Assembly: GCA_964616985.1 (NCBI GenBank) | Contig: CAZTVF010000026.1 | Span: 1-52,077, forward strand | Direction of reading: 5' to 3' | Origin: CAZTVF01 sp964616985 | Lineage (GTDB): Bacteria > Planctomycetota > Phycisphaerae > SM23-33 | DNA length: 52,077 nt | Part shown: in pieces, positions 49,900 to 52,077 of the stretch | How the letters are laid out: the number at the start of each line of letters is the position of its first letter | Numbering within the stretch: position 1 is the first letter of the stretch | The notes under the pieces: generated by a model | Databases searched by the model: none | What the model was told of the DNA's origin: nothing | What the model saw: only the letters and a program-made list of their open reading frames with translations | Position numbers and translations under genes: made by a program

Positions 49900-50544
49900 A
49901 TGCCGCACGTATCTGATAGAACGATTGGTCGCCTGAGCCTCTACCGGCGTCTGCTGGACGAACTGCAGACCACCGGTGTCGCGCACGCTTATTCCCACCA
50001 CTTGGCCGGCCTGGCCGGGGTGACGGCGGCGCAGGTGCGGCGCGACCTGATGGTGGTGGGGTACTCCGGCAGCCCGGCCAAGGGGTACGATGTCCAGCAG
50101 CTCTCGATGAGCATCGGCTCGTTCCTCGACGCACCCGTTCGCCAGGGCGTGGCCCTGGTGGGCGTGGGCAATCTCGGCCGCGCCATCCTGGCCTACTTCA
50201 CCGGCCGCCGCCCCAACCTGGCCATCGTGGCTTCCTTCGACACCGACGCCAAGAAGATCAACCGCTTCCTTCACGGCTGCCCGTGCTACCCGATGGAGGA
50301 GCTGGGGCGGATCGTGGAGGAGATGGACATTCGCGTGGCCATCATCGCCGTGCCCTCCACCGAGGCGCAGGCCGTCACCGACCTGCTCGTCCGCAGCGGC
50401 GTCCGCAGCCTGGTAAACTTCGCCCCCACGCCGCTTCGCGTGCCCGCGCACGTGTACGTGGAGGACATCGACATCACGACTTCGCTTGAAAAAGTTGCCT
50501 ATTTCGCCCGTTGTGGCCGTCTAGAAAAGGAAACTGTCCAGTGA
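49900..50544 (+). CDS. rex: Redox-sensing transcriptional repressor Rex
   Basis: NAD+/NADH-responsive repressor, 214 residues. N-terminal winged helix (TIGRLSLYRRLLDELQTTGV, TAAQVRRDLMVVGYSGSPAKGYDV), then a Rossmann domain (VALVGVGNLGRAILAYF with GxGxxG; IVASFDTDAKKI; VAIIAVPSTEAQAVTDLL) and a C-terminal swapped helix. High NADH releases it from DNA. An operator lies about 50 bp upstream. The stop overlaps the GTG of the NuoE-like gene (GTGA), so rex leads the operon it most likely controls. Confidence 0.95.
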   Translation: MPHVSDRTIGRLSLYRRLLDELQTTGVAHAYSHHLAGLAGVTAAQVRRDLMVVGYSGSPAKGYDVQQLSMSIGSFLDAPVRQGVALVGVGNLGRAILAYFTGRRPNLAIVASFDTDAKKINRFLHGCPCYPMEELGRIVEEMDIRVAIIAVPSTEAQAVTDLLVRSGVRSLVNFAPTPLRVPAHVYVEDIDITTSLEKVAYFARCGRLEKETVQ

Positions 50545-51041
50545 TCAGCGACAAGAACACCATCCAAGCCGACCTCGAGCCCATCCTGAAGAAGTATCCG
50601 CAGGCCAAGCGAGACGCGCTCATCCCGATCCTGCAGGACGTGCAGGAAGTGCACGGGTATATCTCGCACGACGCGGTGCTGCGCATCGGCAAGCACCTGA
50701 ACCTGCCGGCCAGCAAAATCTTCGGCGTGGCGACCTTCTACAACCAGTTCCGCTTCCAGCCGCCGGGCAAGTTCCACGTGCAGGTGTGCCGCGGCACGGC
50801 CTGCCACGTGAAGGGCTCGGCCGGGCTGCTGGAGGCCGTGAAGCGCGTGCTGAAGATCAACCCGGGCCAGACCAGCCGCGACGGCGCGTTCAGCCTGGAA
50901 GTGGTGGCGTGCATCGGGGCGTGCGGGCTGGCGCCGGTGATGGTGGTCAACGGCGAGTTTCATGCCAAGCTGACCGTGGACTCCGTGAAAGGCATTCTGG
51001 ACGAGTATCGTGCAAAGGTAGTGGAAAATGCTGAAAAGTAA
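50541..51041 (+). CDS. NuoE/HndA-like [2Fe-2S] NADH-oxidoreductase subunit
   Basis: 166 residues from GTG 50541 (AAAGGAAA upstream). Thioredoxin-like 24-kDa subunit of NADH dehydrogenase or NAD-dependent hydrogenase. The N-terminal helical part is ILKKYPQAKRDALIPILQDVQEVHGY; ASKIFGVATFYNQFRF follows. The [2Fe-2S] ligands are Cys83 and Cys88 (VCRGTACHVKG) and Cys124 and Cys128 (ACIGACGLAPV). Overlap with rex (4 bp) and with the NuoF-like gene (14 bp) suggests a complex assembled for NADH-linked hydrogen or quinone reactions. HndA/HydC-type is more likely than complex I because of the context. Confidence 0.92.
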   Translation: MISDKNTIQADLEPILKKYPQAKRDALIPILQDVQEVHGYISHDAVLRIGKHLNLPASKIFGVATFYNQFRFQPPGKFHVQVCRGTACHVKGSAGLLEAVKRVLKINPGQTSRDGAFSLEVVACIGACGLAPVMVVNGEFHAKLTVDSVKGILDEYRAKVVENAEK

Positions 51042-52077
51042 GATGATTGACGATAAGTGCTGCGATCAGTGCTGGCATAGCTGGGACCGTCCCTGTCCGC
51101 AGCTGGTGGAATGCCTCACCGAAGGGCCCCTGTGCCACAAGGGCGACGCCTGCTCGGCCAAGCGGCAGGAGCGCCTCGCCCGCCTGCGCCGCGAGGTGGT
51201 GGACCGCCCGGTGATCTTCGTAGGCGCCGGCACGTGCGGCCTGGGCGCCGGGGCGGGCAAGACCCTTACGGTGATCAACCAGTACCTCGCCGACCGCAAG
51301 GTTGACGCCGAGGTCATCGTCGTCGGCTGCATCGGCCTGTGCGTGGCCGAGCCGCTGGTGGACATCCAGCTGCCGGGCAAGGCCCGCGTCTCGTTCGAGG
51401 GCATCACGGCCGACAAGGCGACGGCGCTTCTGGACGCGGTGCTGGGCGGGGCGATTCCGGCGGGCAACGTCCTGGGCCAGCATCGCAACGACAAGCTGCC
51501 GGCGTGGGAAGGCGTTCCATACCTGGATCAGCACCCGTTCTTCGCCCCGCAGATGCGGTGGGTGCTGGCGAACTGCGGCATCGTCAACCCCAACAACATT
51601 GAAGAGTACATCGCCCGCGGCGGGTACCGCGCGTACGCCTCGACGATCCGCAAGATGACGCCGGCCGCCCTGTGCGACACGGTGGAGTCCAGCGGGCTGC
51701 GAGGCCGCGGCGGCGGCGGTTTCCCGTCGGGCAAGAAGTGGAAGGTGGCGCTGGCGGCGTCGGCCGACCAGAAGTACCTCATCTGCAACGCCGACGAAGG
51801 CGACCCCGGCGCGTTCATGGACCGCGCGGTCATCGAGGGCGATCCGCACCGCGTGCTGGAAGGCATGGCCATCGCGGCGTACGCCATCGGCGCCTCCAAG
51901 GCGTACGTGTACATCCGGGCGGAGTATCCGCTGGCCATCAAGCACCTCAAGGAAGCGATCGCCCAGTCGAAGGCGTACGGCCTGCTGGGGCAGAACATCC
52001 TGGACAGCGGCGTGAATCTCGAGATCGTCATCAAGCAGGGCGCCGGCGCGTTCGTCTGCGGCGAGGAAACCGCCCTG
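51028..52077 (+). CDS. NuoF/HndC-like flavin subunit with Cys-rich N-terminus (partial)
   Basis: First 350 codons; runs off the window without a stop. FMN- and NADH-binding subunit. A Cys-rich extension (Cys 11, 12, 15, 23, 29, 36, 42) comes first, then a thioredoxin-like ferredoxin domain (VGAGTCGLGAGAGKTL, VVGCIGLCVAEP), then the flavin domain with LRGRGGGGFPSGKKW (225-237), NADEGDPGAFMDR and GAGAFVCGEETAL. Same order as HndC/HydB of fermentative bacteria. Start ATG 51028 overlaps the previous gene; ATG 51043 is an alternative. A [FeFe]-hydrogenase or similar subunit probably follows outside the window. Confidence 0.9.
   Translation, partial: MLKSKMIDDKCCDQCWHSWDRPCPQLVECLTEGPLCHKGDACSAKRQERLARLRREVVDRPVIFVGAGTCGLGAGAGKTLTVINQYLADRKVDAEVIVVGCIGLCVAEPLVDIQLPGKARVSFEGITADKATALLDAVLGGAIPAGNVLGQHRNDKLPAWEGVPYLDQHPFFAPQMRWVLANCGIVNPNNIEEYIARGGYRAYASTIRKMTPAALCDTVESSGLRGRGGGGFPSGKKWKVALAASADQKYLICNADEGDPGAFMDRAVIEGDPHRVLEGMAIAAYAIGASKAYVYIRAEYPLAIKHLKEAIAQSKAYGLLGQNILDSGVNLEIVIKQGAGAFVCGEETAL

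Overview
The window looks like a chromosomal segment of a GC-rich Planctomycetota bacterium, probably class Phycisphaerae. The evidence is the mix of a PEP-CTERM protein, a sialate O-acetylesterase, DUF4139 proteins, excisionase-type HTH/receiver fusions, planctomycete-style secreted proteins of unknown role, and intergenic spaces crowded with short palindromic repeats. The far right end (Rex repressor followed by NuoE- and NuoF-like NADH:hydrogenase/dehydrogenase subunits) points to an anaerobic or fermentative life style. No rRNA, tRNA, CRISPR array or replication origin was found.

Layout. 1-4.9 kb: small membrane protein, URO-D-like methyltransferase, CsgG/TPR protein and a lipoprotein, all minus strand. 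5.3-14 kb: B12-type radical SAM protein, a PEP-CTERM protease resembling IdeS, miaB, a GH4 glycosidase, an SGNH lipoprotein and a zinc alcohol dehydrogenase. 14-25.5 kb: kinase-like protein, pyrF, leuD, trpF, an acetyl-xylan-esterase-like protein, a DUF4139 locus controlled by an ECF sigma factor with an anti-sigma-DUF4139 fusion, and ahcY. 25.8-30 kb: three overlapping genes encoding a membrane protein with ten His-(Ser/Asp)-Ala-Cys tetrads at its C-terminus, a PqqD-like/radical SAM/SPASM enzyme, and a second membrane protein. 30-36.3 kb: HEAT-repeat secreted protein and a signalling cluster (HDOD-histidine kinase, receiver-GAF, HTH-receiver). 37.3-48.2 kb: methyltransferase, SIAE esterase, alpha/beta hydrolase, a second sigma/anti-sigma operon running into a divergent ispH, a degenerate amidase, a Gfo/Idh/MocA oxidoreductase and a beta-propeller-like protein. 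48.2-49.8 kb: a gene graveyard with an IS66 remnant, an Rhs fragment and several repeats. 49.8 kb to the end: rex with its own operator, and NADH-oxidoreductase subunits running off the window.

The most unusual element is the 25.8-29.9 kb cassette. A tandem Cys/His tail that would sit on the cytoplasmic side of a membrane protein is translationally coupled to a SPASM radical SAM enzyme with a peptide-recognition-like N-terminus. This is the architecture of a ribosomally made, post-translationally modified product, here attached to a membrane protein. Serine in the tail uses both TCN and AGC codons, so the repeat is kept at protein level and is not recent DNA slippage.

The second theme is the repeat load. 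At least six families of palindromic intergenic elements occur two or more times in 52 kb, including a 103-bp full-length hairpin (two copies), a roughly 125-bp element (two copies, opposite orientation), a REPIN-like family and a 29-bp palindrome (three copies). No transposase that could mobilise them is encoded here.
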